A DNA stretch of 64,000 nt from Caenorhabditis elegans (taxonomy: Eukaryota; Nematoda; Chromadorea; Rhabditida; Rhabditidae): NCBI RefSeq assembly GCF_000002985.6, contig NC_003283.11, positions 4,402,001 through 4,466,000 on the forward strand, in the 5' to 3' direction. The notes under the pieces were generated by a model. That model was not told the DNA's origin. It saw only the letters and a list, made by a program, of their open reading frames with translations, and ran no database searches. Of the stretch, positions 54,111-64,000 are shown one piece after another (position 1 is the stretch's first letter; each line of letters starts with the position of its first letter). Both the position numbers and the translations under genes were made by a program.

Positions 54111-56735
54111 AAATTCAAACACAATTCGATCCCTCGTAAGATGGCTGCCGACCAATCGGAAGCGCAGCCACGCCTTCTTCGCGTTTGCTGATTGGTCGCA
54201 CGTGTTCGACTACTTTTGGACCAATTAGAGAAATCTTATTATTAGTTATTTTGTTTTCTTTTTTATTTTCTTTTTTGTTTCCAGCTTGTTTTCTAAATTA
54301 AGCCTCATAAAAAAGGTTCATCTTTCTCACGGATATAAAATGATCCCTAGATGAACATCTCCTCTAATTGTTTTTTTTTCTTTTCATTAGATTTGTGATC
54401 ATCTAAAAAAAAAGCTTCGGTACCCCTACGCAATAATTCCACAAAAAACCCTTCACGAAATTCATGAAATATTCAAGAAAATATGGGAACTACAACTTGC
54501 TGCATACTTTTGTGTCTAATTAGATTAGGCCATAAACTGGTAGTATATGGAAGGATAGAGTTGAAAAGAGCACGTCGACATGCGGCTTGGGAGCACACAG
54601 AGCACAACAATAATTAGTCTGGAGCCGGGGGACTAAGTTTCACAGAAAGACTTCTCGTTGACATGGAAATATCCTAGACATGTGTACATTTCCACTTGAA
54701 ATGCACATTGTTTTAACATAAAATTTTTGAATTTTTGAAACTTCGCGGGAAAATGTTTTGATCAAAAATCCTTATGATGTCAGGTGACAGTTTTTTAGAT
54801 CGCTCGCCTTATAATTATCACGTTTCGAGCAGCTGATTTTCGGTTGGAAATGGAAAGGGTAGCCTGGTAATTTAGAGTATCATAAGACGGTGTTGACACG
54901 GAAGGAAATGTGATGTTTTTTATTTTCAGAGGTATATAATAGCAAAGAAAAATAGTATATGCAGATTGTTAGGTTTTTTTCGCACACTAGGGGAGTCAGC
55001 GACTTACATAGTTTAGGCAATAGAATAAGAATTGAACGTGAATTTAGAAAAACAAAAGAGTATTTTGTAGTTTACTCCAAGACGTGAGTTTTGACACAAA
55101 ATCATGTTTTGTCTGGACGGAGGAGTTTGTGAAATCGAATTTCCACCAAAATGAAATCTGCGACCAATCAGCGGTTTGCTACTCCCACTTTTGAACCGAC
55201 GCTGATTGGTGGGCAATGTGCTTTTAAACTGACCTAGAAAGTAGGCGCGAAAATTTATTTCTGCCTTTGAGGTGGTCTTCTACCTACACGCGAGCCCGGT
55301 TGGTGCTGATTCTGTTTATTTTCTGTCATATCGTCAATGGGAAACTTATTTAATATCACTTGTATGTTTCTAAAATGTCCAAAAATTATCGTAAAATGTT
55401 TATAAAATTTCTGCAAAAATATCAAGCAATTTTGAATTTTTGGCCATCTACCAAAACGTTAACTGAAAATTGTGAAAATCGCCAAAAATGTTTTCATCAT
55501 TTCTAAATGTAACTTTCAGAAAAATAATTGACATTAGAAAATTGGAAATTTGGGAGTTTAACCTGGCAATTTAGTTCAATGAAAAAAGTAGGCGTAATGT
55601 AGGCAGGCTTACGACTGGCCAGAAGAACTAGCTGTTAATATGCCAAAAACTAGCCTTTTTTACTTAGTTTTTCATTACTAATTGTAAGTATGTATATTAG
55701 TTTCAAAATCATCTTTCTGTTAGCTTCTGCGGATTTTGTAAAAATTCGTTCACAGTTTCCATTGATCCCATAATCACATATGTTTATCACTTGTTTGCGG
55801 CTAAAATTCCTAAGAAATTTTTCAGATGTGTTCGAAAGGCTAAAAGTCTAAGTGACGTTAAGCTTGAGTCATGGTTGCATTCATATATAAAACATTGTTC
55901 TTCAAGAACATTACTCACGGCGAAGTTTAGGTGATTAGTCTAATAGCCAAAGAGTATCTGAAATCAAGAATACAACTTTGGAACACGATTAGAAAATCAG
56001 GCGATCACAATAATAAAGATTCCCAAATATTTCCTGATTAATTTGAATGATCAAGTTACTAGTTGGTTTTCAACAAAAAAAAACCAAACAAGCTCGCATC
56101 ATCATTGTTATCCCGACAAGGAATACATAATTGATGATTTCAGAAATTGAGGGATTTCGGAGATTTTGTTCTTCTTTTTTCGAGAAGGTGGATTTCAAGA
56201 AGTGTGAGAAAAAACAAAACGAATGTAAAACAAAGAATAGTGAGGATTTGAAAAATGTGTTCATTCATAAAAATCATAATGTTAAATTCTCTGAAATATT
56301 GTTTATTTTTTCTCGAAAGCAAACGCCGTACTATAAATAACGAACACACCAAAAAACAATGTTCAGATTTTAAATGGTTCACTAATGCTTGGTGTTCAAT
56401 GTTGTCCTCGTTTTGCAAAATCAAAAACAGAAAACAAATTCAGGCTGTTTAGACCCACGAGGACGTTAAGAAAATAAAAAATAAAAAGTTAAAGATTTTC
56501 TAGAAGTTTTTCAGAAAACGAAAAAAAATGCAACTATCTATCTAGGGATTGGGCATTCTACAAGACCCATAAAAATATTAAATAAAACTTTTTTGAAAAT
56601 ATTTAAAACTTGAAAATACTTTTTTAAAAATTAAAAAATATCGAATAAAGAGCTATTTTTTCTTATTTTTATGGAATTTCCTAGTAAGAAATATATTTTT
56701 TTTTGTGCCACTCACAGTGATCATGGCTTTTCCGA
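54111..56735. other. Intergenic region, no gene seen
   Basis: Contains two CCAATCAGCG-type modules (about 54140-54220 and 55150-55220) and AT-rich sequence. Open frames near 56100-56450 are low-complexity and lack splice or family support. Confidence 0.4.
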
Positions 56736-56739
56736 AAAA

Positions 56740-57140
56740 CTAGAATCTTCCGCAACCGGGAACTGTCGGCAGAAAAAACTTAACTTTTCGGCAACCGGAA
56801 ACCGAGTTGCCGGAAATTTTTTAAACCGGCAATTGCCGAAATTGTCGATTTGCCGGAAATTTTGAAAACCGGCAATTGCCGAAATTGTAGATTTGCCGGC
56901 AATTCTGAAAACCGGCAATTGCCGAAATTGTCGATTGCCGGAAATTTTGAAAACCGGCAATTTCCGAAATTGTAGATTTGCCGGCAATTCTGAAAACCGC
57001 CAATTGCCGAAATTGTCGATTTGCCGGAAATTTTGAAACCCGGCAATTGCCGGAAACTTCGAAACCCCTGCAATCCTCGAAATTGCCGATTGCCGGAAAT
57101 TTTGAAAACCGGCAATTTCCGAAATTGTCCATTGCCGAAA
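56740..57140. repeat. Tandem array of AAACCGGCAATTGCCGAAATTGTCGA units
   Basis: About eight to nine units of roughly 40-43 bp: CCGGCAATTGCCGAAATTG then TCGATTTGCCGGAAATTTTG. Each unit contains the palindrome CGGCAATTGCCG. It resembles the intronic GGCAAATTGCC arrays but is more regular. Open frames rich in GNCRF are artefacts. Confidence 0.85.
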
Positions 57141-57819
57141 ATCAGAAATGCCGGAAATGCAAATTTGATACTTTTTCTATATTTAAGAGCTCAAACATAA
57201 ATTAACTTTTAACTGAGCGGTCTAGGTAGGCATTTTAATACCTACCTACAACTCATATTAGCTCCGGAACTGAAGATTTATTCGAAAAAAACTTATTTTC
57301 CTCGAAGCACACTTTATAAATGATACCTCTTTCTTTTCTAGCAAAACATCGAGGTGGCATTTTTCTTGCACGTGCATGTGCTGCAATATAATAAACGGTG
57401 TGAATTGAAAGAAAATAAGCGACACGCGACATATACACAACGCTTAATGAGACGCTTTTGACGAAGGGATGAGTAGAATGAATGAAAAAAGAAAACAATC
57501 GCCGCGCGAGAATCGAATTCAGAGAATAAGGGAGATGCTTTTGAGAAAATAAAAATTAAAGATGAATCTGACACGTTGGTCTTTGTTCGGCTTAAATAGC
57601 GCGGAGAGCTTACTCGGAAGGTGACTAACAAGGAGAGAGTAATTTTAGAATAAATAATAGAATACACAAATATATTTTTAGAATTTCCTGATTGCTAGAG
57701 GTTTGGAAAGGAAAGTTCTGGAATTTTTTGAAAGGTATTCGAGTTTTTTGACAGGTTTTCGGGATTGTACTAGCCTATTAACTGTATGTTAGAGTTCACA
57801 CAGGTGCAAATTTTTACGA
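57141..57819. other. Intergenic stretch of mixed composition
   Basis: About 57280-57640 is less AT-rich, with CAACGCTTAATGAGACGC and CAATCGCCGCGCGAGAATCG. It looks unlike neighbouring repeat DNA. I see no splice-supported exon, so it may be regulatory or part of an unrecognised transcript. Confidence 0.3.
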
Positions 57820-57824
57820 TTTTT

Positions 57825-58395
57825 GGACATTTTCCAAAATTTTGACAGTGTACCAAATTTTTGTAAACTTACCAAAATTTGGCAACTTAACAGATTTGGG
57901 CAATTAACAGTTCATCAAAAAATGTTCACCAAAAAAATGCATTTACCTAAACTTGACAATTTACCAAAATGTGGCAACATACCAAAATTTGGCATTTTAC
58001 CTTAATCTGGTAATTTACCGAAATTTGGAGATTTACCTGAATTTGCAAATCACCGATTTTCGAAAAATTACCAAAACATGGTGATTCACCAAACTTTTGA
58101 AATTTACCAAACTTTGGCAATTTACCACGTTTTGGCAGTTTACCGAAACTTTGCAATTTATCTAAATTTGTTAATTTACCAAAATTCGGCAACTTACCAA
58201 AATTTGCCAGTTTACCAAAATTTGACAATACCTATTTCTGGTAATTTGCCTAAATTTGGCAGTTTACCAAATTTTGAAAATTCGCCAAAATTTGACGATT
58301 TACCTAAATTTGGCAATATACCAAAATTTGGAAATTTTTCAAGATCTGGTAATTTACCGAAATTTGGCAGTTCGCCGAATTTTCCAGTTTACTTA
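57825..58395. repeat. Degenerate minisatellite, AATTTACCAAAATTTGGC units
   Basis: About 30 diverged units of 18-21 bp, for example TTTACCAAAATTTGGCAA with substitutions at several positions. Each contains the short palindrome CCAAAATTTGG. The array is noncoding despite open frames. Confidence 0.85.
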
Positions 58396-59039
58396 AATGG
58401 TAGTCATGCGTTTTGTTCCCTATGCTAGAAATTTTTTCAGTTACCTATATATGAGGATTTATTTAGTTCTGGGTATTTCAGACTTTTTTAAAATGATTTT
58501 AAAAGGTCCCAAGAAGTTACAAATATCAGTGTTTTTGGCAAACGTTTGAAATTAGTTCTGAGAACTAAATTTCATTTTTTGTTCCCAAAATCCTTCTGAG
58601 AACGGATTGAAATTAGTGTGATTTATCATTCTGAAAATGAAATTAATTTTTTTCTGCCAATAATTGCTTCTGATTAGTATATTATAGCTAAAAATCTAAA
58701 AATACGCCCAATGCAAGTGACACACTTGCTCAAGTGCATTACGTATGCAGTCTTCCCCGTGTATCCTAGGAGGTTTCAATGGAAATTATTTGCAAGAGAA
58801 AAAACTATGACAAATGCACGTTTTGTTCCATCCTTTTCCATGTTTTTTTGGTTATCGGGAAAAGTTTGAAATTTTTGAAATCAAGGGCTTCAAAAATTAG
58901 TGAAATTAGTTCTGTTTGGAAATTATGATTAGTAGACAGAGACGCCTAAAAAAATATTGAAAGGCTTTTTACATTTTTAGATTACTTTTGGGATTTTATT
59001 AGAAATTTCCAAAACTCTCTGAGTTCTTTAAATTGAAAA

Positions 59040-59270
59040 AATAGCATAACTTGAACTTGGCGTGCCGACCAATTAGCAATGTGCGAGGGGCGTGCCTAAT
59101 AGCGATGATTGGTCGATGATGATGTTCCAATTTTCACCATGAAAACGTGATTCAAAAATCTGCTCAAATTCAAACCAATCAGCGACTTTGAACTTCGCAC
59201 ACTCTATATGATTGGTTAAAAAGTGGGCGGAGTAAATCGCTGATTGGTCCTCATTTTAGAGGAAGTTCAA
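59040..59270. repeat. Cluster of CCAATCAGCGA / TCGCTGATTGG modules
   Basis: GACCAATTAGCAATGTGCG, CGATGATTGGTCGATG, AAACCAATCAGCGACTTTG and AATCGCTGATTGGTCC occur in about 230 bp, in both orientations. They match the modules near 2050, 54150 and 55150. Confidence 0.6.
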
Positions 59271-59444
59271 ATATGGAAGTTAGTTAGAATTGGAAATTTT
59301 TAATTTTTTCCGCAATTTTTTAATTTTTATTTTGTGGTTTTTCAGCATGTTTGAATTTTTCGAGAATTTTATGAAGAATTTTATGATTGATCTATTTTCC
59401 AATATTAGGAATAAAAAAGTGTATTGGTACTTTTTGAAAAGTGG

Positions 59445-59500
59445 GTACCACGGTTTGATCTACAAAAAATGCGGGATTTTTTCTGACACCACGTGGCGTG
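59445..59500. mobile_element. Truncated MITE-like element
   Basis: Only the ends remain: TACCACGGTTTGATCTACAA and AAATGCGGGATT on one side, then TCTGACACCACGTGG. About 120 bp of the interior is missing compared with 53935-54110. Confidence 0.65.
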
Positions 59501-60179
59501 CCTGGATTTTAAAGTTTTCTTCCTTTGAGCCATATTTCAAGTTCCAGAATTTTCAAACTTCGATAGAAACTGTGTCCAGTTATTGGAAAAAATTCGAAAA
59601 CTATGGTACCTCTCAAAAAAATTATTGAAAAATCTCAGTAACTGCAAAAAAATGTACCGGCTCCATAATCCGAAGTAAATATTTTAAATCAAAAATTAAA
59701 ATCAAAACTTATAGTTTAAGAGCACAAAGAGTATCTTGCAACCCTTCAAAAAAGGACAATAGAACGTAGAAAAAATGTAAATGCCAAGTGCACATTTTTT
59801 CCTTTTTTCCTTCTCCTCCTTTTCTCCGTTCAGTGTGCTAATGCACTCAATTTCCATTTCCTCTTTTTGTGCTCTAAGACGGTTCGTTGCTCTTTTAGTT
59901 TGAGCTTAGCTTCTTAAGAAGACTTCGAATGACGAAGCGTGTCGAAAGAAAAAAATCCGAGTTTTTGTCTAGAAGATTAGATGACTAGGAACATGAACAC
60001 CTACATCCGGATTTGTATTTCTATTTTGCGGGGGGCGCATTGAAATATTGAAACGATATTCAAATTGTAGGGGCACTTAGCATGTGATTTTTTGGTATGT
60101 TTAAAATAGTATACGACACTATAAAAAATGTCTGGATAAAATACTTGAAAACCGAAACCGAAATAAATTTGACGTGGTG

Positions 60180-60435
60180 GGGCAGTGGAAAAAAGTTGTC
60201 AAGGTTTGGCAAGAAGTTGGAAAACTTTGACTAGAAATTGCCAAAGTTTGGCTTAAAGTACCAAAGTATGACATGAAGTTTCCAAAATTTGACAAAAAGT
60301 TGCAAAAGTTTAACAAGAAATTGGAAATATTTGGCAAAAATTTACACAGCTTGGCAGGAAGGTAGGCAGGAGCATTCAACAAAATGTTGCCCAATTTTGA
60401 CACAAAATTGCCATAAGTTTGACAAGAGTTGCCCG
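60180..60435. repeat. Minisatellite of AAGTTTGGCAAGAAGTTG units
   Basis: About 12 diverged units of 20-22 bp (AAAGTTTGGCAAGAAGTTGG, AAAATTTGACAAAAAGTTGC). It is similar in core (TTTGGCAA) to the foldback at 23538 and the array at 57825. Confidence 0.75.
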
Positions 60436-61059
60436 AGCAAGCAAAAAATTCTAAACATAAAAAAAACCCTACAGTAATTGGTTTGTTTTGCAGGATATCT
60501 TTACCTTCAAGTGCCGAGCTGCAAATGAATTTTTAAGTGATATCGAATAATTAAATACGAGGAGTGCTTGAGAATTTTCAATTGCCTATGGGATTCAAAA
60601 TTGTATAGAACTAAAAATTGTATTTATGGAATGCACGTAAGCAGCTTAGTTTTGCAAAATACGGGGGACAAGAGGGACAAAGTAGGAAACACCCATATAA
60701 TTTTAGGTTGAGAAATTTTAAGAATTGTTTTCTAATTTCAGAGAAATTCTAAGAAATTAGGATGGAAACAAAAAAAATGAGCGATTGATACAAAAAGTTT
60801 TACCAAAAAAAAAGGAAAAAATCCAGGTTCTGAAAATACATCAAAATTCAAAAAAAATTAGGTAGTTTGTAACAAGTTTCTTCTACTTTTAAAAATTTTC
60901 TAGGTGTCAAAAATAGTCATTCACATCATTTGGAATACGAAAATCGCCAAAATAGAACCAGAAAAACAACAATCGTCAGAATTTTGCTTCCTTCAACCCA
61001 AAAATGTCAAAACACAGAACACTAGTCGGCTCTATGTAATATTCAAATTTTATAATCTT

Positions 61060-61155
61060 TTAATCATAATTTTCATTGACTAGCGAGTCATTTCCTCTTG
61101 TCGGATTAGTGGTGTTCGCTTTTTCAGAACTTCCTATTTCGTCACTCACAAAAAA
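61060..61155 (-). CDS. Possible terminal coding exon of a gene lying further right
   Basis: On the minus strand an acceptor-like CTTTTAG at 61156-61162 is followed by 31 open codons and a stop. The peptide begins FFVSDEIGSSEKANTT and ends NDSLVNENYD. Residue composition (Asn, Ser, Glu, Asp, Thr) is typical of a receptor or channel C-terminal tail and unlike the Phe/Lys-rich noise around it. No upstream exon was found in the remaining 2.8 kb, so it would need a long intron. Treat as a lead, not a gene. Confidence 0.25.
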   Translation of the reverse strand, partial: FFVSDEIGSSEKANTTNPTRGNDSLVNENYD

Positions 61156-61159
61156 CTAA

Positions 61160-63190
61160 AAGACAATGAAAATCTAGGTTCATGAGAACTTAAAACAATC
61201 TTTAGACTAAAGAGGATACAAAAAAATGAAAGAAAAGAAATGAACATGACTAGGATCATGATGACAGGCTCATATTACAAACATGAGAGATTTGAGGGGA
61301 CGGGGGCAGTAGTAGGTATACATTTTAACTTGACACGTTTAACTTCTTGAGCTTATGCATTGAAAAATACAACACAAAGTTGCTGACCGTGACGCCAAGA
61401 AGTGTGTATTAGTGTTTGCAACTTTATGCATACATCTCGGGAAAAGAACCGAAATATACGCTGTCCAAGGTTATACGACACTTGTATTTGATTTGGAATT
61501 GGCACAAATTTACCAAAAAAGCGGTTTAAAATAGCTAACTCAAACAATTAAGCTGCGGGCAAAGATTTTTGAACTAGAAAAAAATTCGATCTGAAAAATG
61601 TTCGGTGATTTGTTTTCTGAATTTTTTTTTCAAAAGTTTTGCCTTACGATTAAAACGTAAAAATTAACAATTTCTGCAAAATGTTTTTTTTTCTGAACAA
61701 GAAACATGGATTAGAGAACCTTTATAATATTGATGAAATTCGTGTTAGGTCAGGGAAAATATGAAATTAATTTTTAATGATTTTTTAACTGTAAGAATAT
61801 TTATCAAATTTTTTTCATATATTTTTTATGGTTTTTTGAAATCAATTTCGCAAAAAATATGACTAATTTTCAAATTTCCGCGCAAATAAATAAACTAGTT
61901 TCGAGGCTTTTTTTTACTTATACAAAAACATAATTTGTTCAATTTTCAATGTTTAATTATATATTTTTTAGCTCAATTTTAGAGTTTCAGCAATTTTTTC
62001 CATTTATTTATAACGAAAAAATGGTTGAAAATTTGACAAATTATGCCTAAAAGTATAAAACAAAGCAAAAATTAATAAAAACCAATAATTCCGACCGAAA
62101 ATCGGGAAAAATAATTTAGCCCTTATCCAAAATGTTTGAAAAGTTAAAAAAAATTATTTAAAAAGTTTTTTTTTAAATTTTATAATTGTTATAAAAATTT
62201 AAATGGACTGTGAATAATGTATTTATTCGAAAAAAAAGCGCCATCGAGTTTCTTTCATCTAGTTTTCATTCAAAAATTATCATTAATCGACAAAAAAACC
62301 AAAAAAAAAATTAAATTCAGCTGAAATTCGCTAGAAAACAGTTTTTTTTTTGGAGAATAAGCTGCTATTTGTGAAATTTATCAAATGAAATAGAAAAAAA
62401 TAGAAGAATTTCAATATATCTCCAAACCACGGAAAAATAAATTTGAAGGCCGAAAAGCGTTCATTACGATTCCAGACACATATCATCAATGTCTCTTCTT
62501 ATTCTCATCGCTTTTTTCCATCTACTAAATAATCTATTTAGCGATCTTTGAGCATTCCCGGAAATTACGACACACACAAATTGAGGAATCAGGGAAGGAA
62601 AGACAAATTATTCAGACACCTCAGGATCACATGTTCCCTTAGATTAATTGAAATCTTGGGGAGTTGGTTGAGAAAATAAAAGTTCAAAGGCAGAAAGTTC
62701 GAATAACATAAAATTAAAAAAGAAAAAAAAACATAGATGAAGGTGACAATTTGTAAAGGTCTTAAAATGACGACGAATAAGTCTAATAGAGGTTGTCCTT
62801 CAAGGAGACGGGCAATTAAAAATGAAGTAGGTGGGTAGAAGACGAACTTTCAATGTTTTTTTTTCAGTTAGTTTCAATGAGCATATCACATTCTAAGTGT
62901 CTAGTGGATAGGAGGGCCTGAAAAAATCGTATGATTCAATAAAAAGTTAACGAATTGAAAAAAAAACATTCAAAAAAATTTTTAACGACGATATTACCGT
63001 AATTCACACAACTTTTATTAAGACCGTCTTATTTGAAAAAAAAATTCGTGAAAATGGTATAATTACCACAAGGAAATATTTTTATCAAATCGGATTTTAA
63101 AAAAATTAATATTTTCTGTATGTCTTTAGTATATTTGACTAATGTTTAAAAACATAAAAGTATGCAAAAAACAGTTTCTGAAGCTGCTGT
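61160..63190. other. AT-rich sequence, no gene seen
   Basis: Long A and T runs and no repeats of note. It could be an intron of the gene suggested at 61060-61155 or plain intergenic DNA. Confidence 0.4.
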
Positions 63191-63194
63191 TTAA

Positions 63195-63480
63195 AACTTT
63201 TGGCAAATTGTCAATCCGCCATTTGCCGAACATCAATTTGCCGGAAATGGTTAGAGGGATTTTTTATAAGACGGAAAAACTTAAAAATGTGCCTTTCTGA
63301 AATTTTGCTTCCCTTTTTGTCTAGATATTTTCACAGAATTTGCTTACTTTTCAAAATAGATGTAGGAACATTTATAGGATGCGTACAACTTTGCCGATTA
63401 AAATTGAAATATTGAAAATTTCAAAACATCAGTTTTCCGTAAAATGCCGGTTTGCCGATTGGCCGGAAGCTTTCAATTTC
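63195..63480. repeat. Composite GGCAAATTGCC repeat with unique core
   Basis: GCATTTGCCGAAC and AATTTGCCGGAAATGG are followed by AATTTGCTTACTTTTCAAAA and TAGGATGCGTACAACTTTGC. Then come GCCGGTTTGCCGATTGGCCG. The order and orientation are the same as at 2735-3270. Confidence 0.75.
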
Positions 63481-63689
63481 GACTTTATTAGCAAAAAAAC
63501 TGTTCTCGTTTATTTGGCAGGTAGGCACGTATGTAGGCTCAATGCAGGCGAAAGTCACCGTTGAAATCAGGCAGGATATATCGGTTTTTTGTTGAAAAAT
63601 TAAACCCTCCCCCCACGGTTTCCAGGTTTTTTTGAACCAAAATTATGAAATTCGATGAAAAGTGTATTAATTACCATAGTAATGTAAAA

Positions 63690-63738
63690 AATATATGTAA
63701 TGTAATGTAATGTAATGTGATGAAATGTAATGTAAAAA
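63690..63738. repeat. ATGTA microsatellite
   Basis: About eight to nine copies of the pentamer TGTAA with two variants (TGTGA, TGAAA). Confidence 0.85.
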
Positions 63739-64000
63739 TCAAAAGTTATGGCAAAATTTTTCTAAAATAAAGAGCAGAAATCACTTTTTTTGAACTAGAC
63801 TTTACCTTTCTCAAACCCAAACTCGAAACATTTCACACCTCACCTATTTTTGGGTTGTCGCAATAAAAAAAACACCTTTTTTCTCTCCAAATTTCCCCCA
63901 AAATTGGGGGTGTATTTATGATCAATGTTCAATTGGTTCAACCACCTACACGTGTACTTTGAAATATTCATAAAAATGAGAAAAGCGGTTGACAAATAAA
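63739..64000. other. Right edge, no gene seen
   Basis: AT-rich sequence with a run of CCCCCAAAATTGGGGG symmetry near 63895-63910. No supported feature. Confidence 0.35.

Larger units (their letters stand above)
58396..61059. other. Intergenic, apart from the repeats listed
   Basis: No coding exon was recognised between the minisatellites. A pyrimidine-rich tract lies at about 59795-59875. Confidence 0.4.

Noticed and set aside
56740-57140. CRISPR-like regular repeat-spacer pattern
   Set aside because: Spacers are themselves repeats of one another, there are no cas genes, and the genome is clearly eukaryotic.
56720-57205. Overlapping frames rich in GNCRF and SAIAG motifs
   Set aside because: These are translations of the CGGCAATTGCCG tandem array on both strands.
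57823-58428. Frames of about 100 codons on each strand with NLPKFG-type repeats
   Set aside because: Translation of the TTTACCAAAATTTGGC minisatellite, whose unit length permits open frames.

Overview
This window reads as nematode chromosomal DNA, almost certainly Caenorhabditis elegans. It is AT-rich, with small exons, short GT-AG introns often ending in TTTTCAG or a close variant, and dense palindromic repeats. I recognise gene families I remember from the Y47D7A region of chromosome V: a ground-like gene, two Skp1-related genes and two riboflavin transporters. Those clone and gene names are from memory and were not checked. The mix of expanded families (C-type lectin, nuclear receptor, Skp1-related, secreted low-complexity proteins) with heavy repeat load suggests an autosome arm.

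0-13 kb: a six-exon CW-domain / C-type-lectin-like secreted protein gene (- strand, 749-2482). Then a nuclear hormone receptor (5819-8280, +), followed by a frameshifted ligand-binding-domain relic of a second receptor (about 8797-10401, +), and a ground-like gene (10879-12578, -).

14-28 kb: a tandem family of nine small two-exon genes or gene relics (A-I in the entries; seven intact, two broken). Each encodes a signal peptide, a Pro/Tyr-rich variable middle and, after a phase-1 intron, a strongly basic C-terminal exon that is 95 nt in six of the seven intact-length copies I compared with the common model (B-E, G, H). A is 101 nt and I is 131 nt. Most have a TATA box just upstream. A divergent pair of Skp1-related genes (19069-21011) sits inside the cluster. 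I cannot assign a function to this family. It is the best candidate here for something little described.

29-34 kb: two glycine-rich secreted low-complexity proteins (29821-31178 and 32992-33927, both -), whose short C-termini echo the YR/K-rich ending of the small family. All these products look extracellular, such as cuticle, pharyngeal lining or another apical matrix, but that is inference.

37-49 kb: two tandem riboflavin transporter paralogues (37162-41089 and 41523-48549, both -) with introns packed with large inverted repeats and nested MITE-like elements. 49-53 kb: a four-exon peptide-type GPCR of the GnRH/AKH-like class (49282-52730, -). 53-64 kb: largely gene-free, with minisatellites, MITE copies and one possible terminal exon of a gene lying further right (61060-61155, -).

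Exon boundaries were read by eye from splice consensus and reading phase. For all intact multi-exon models the summed length is a multiple of three, except the first nuclear receptor, which has one unresolved join.
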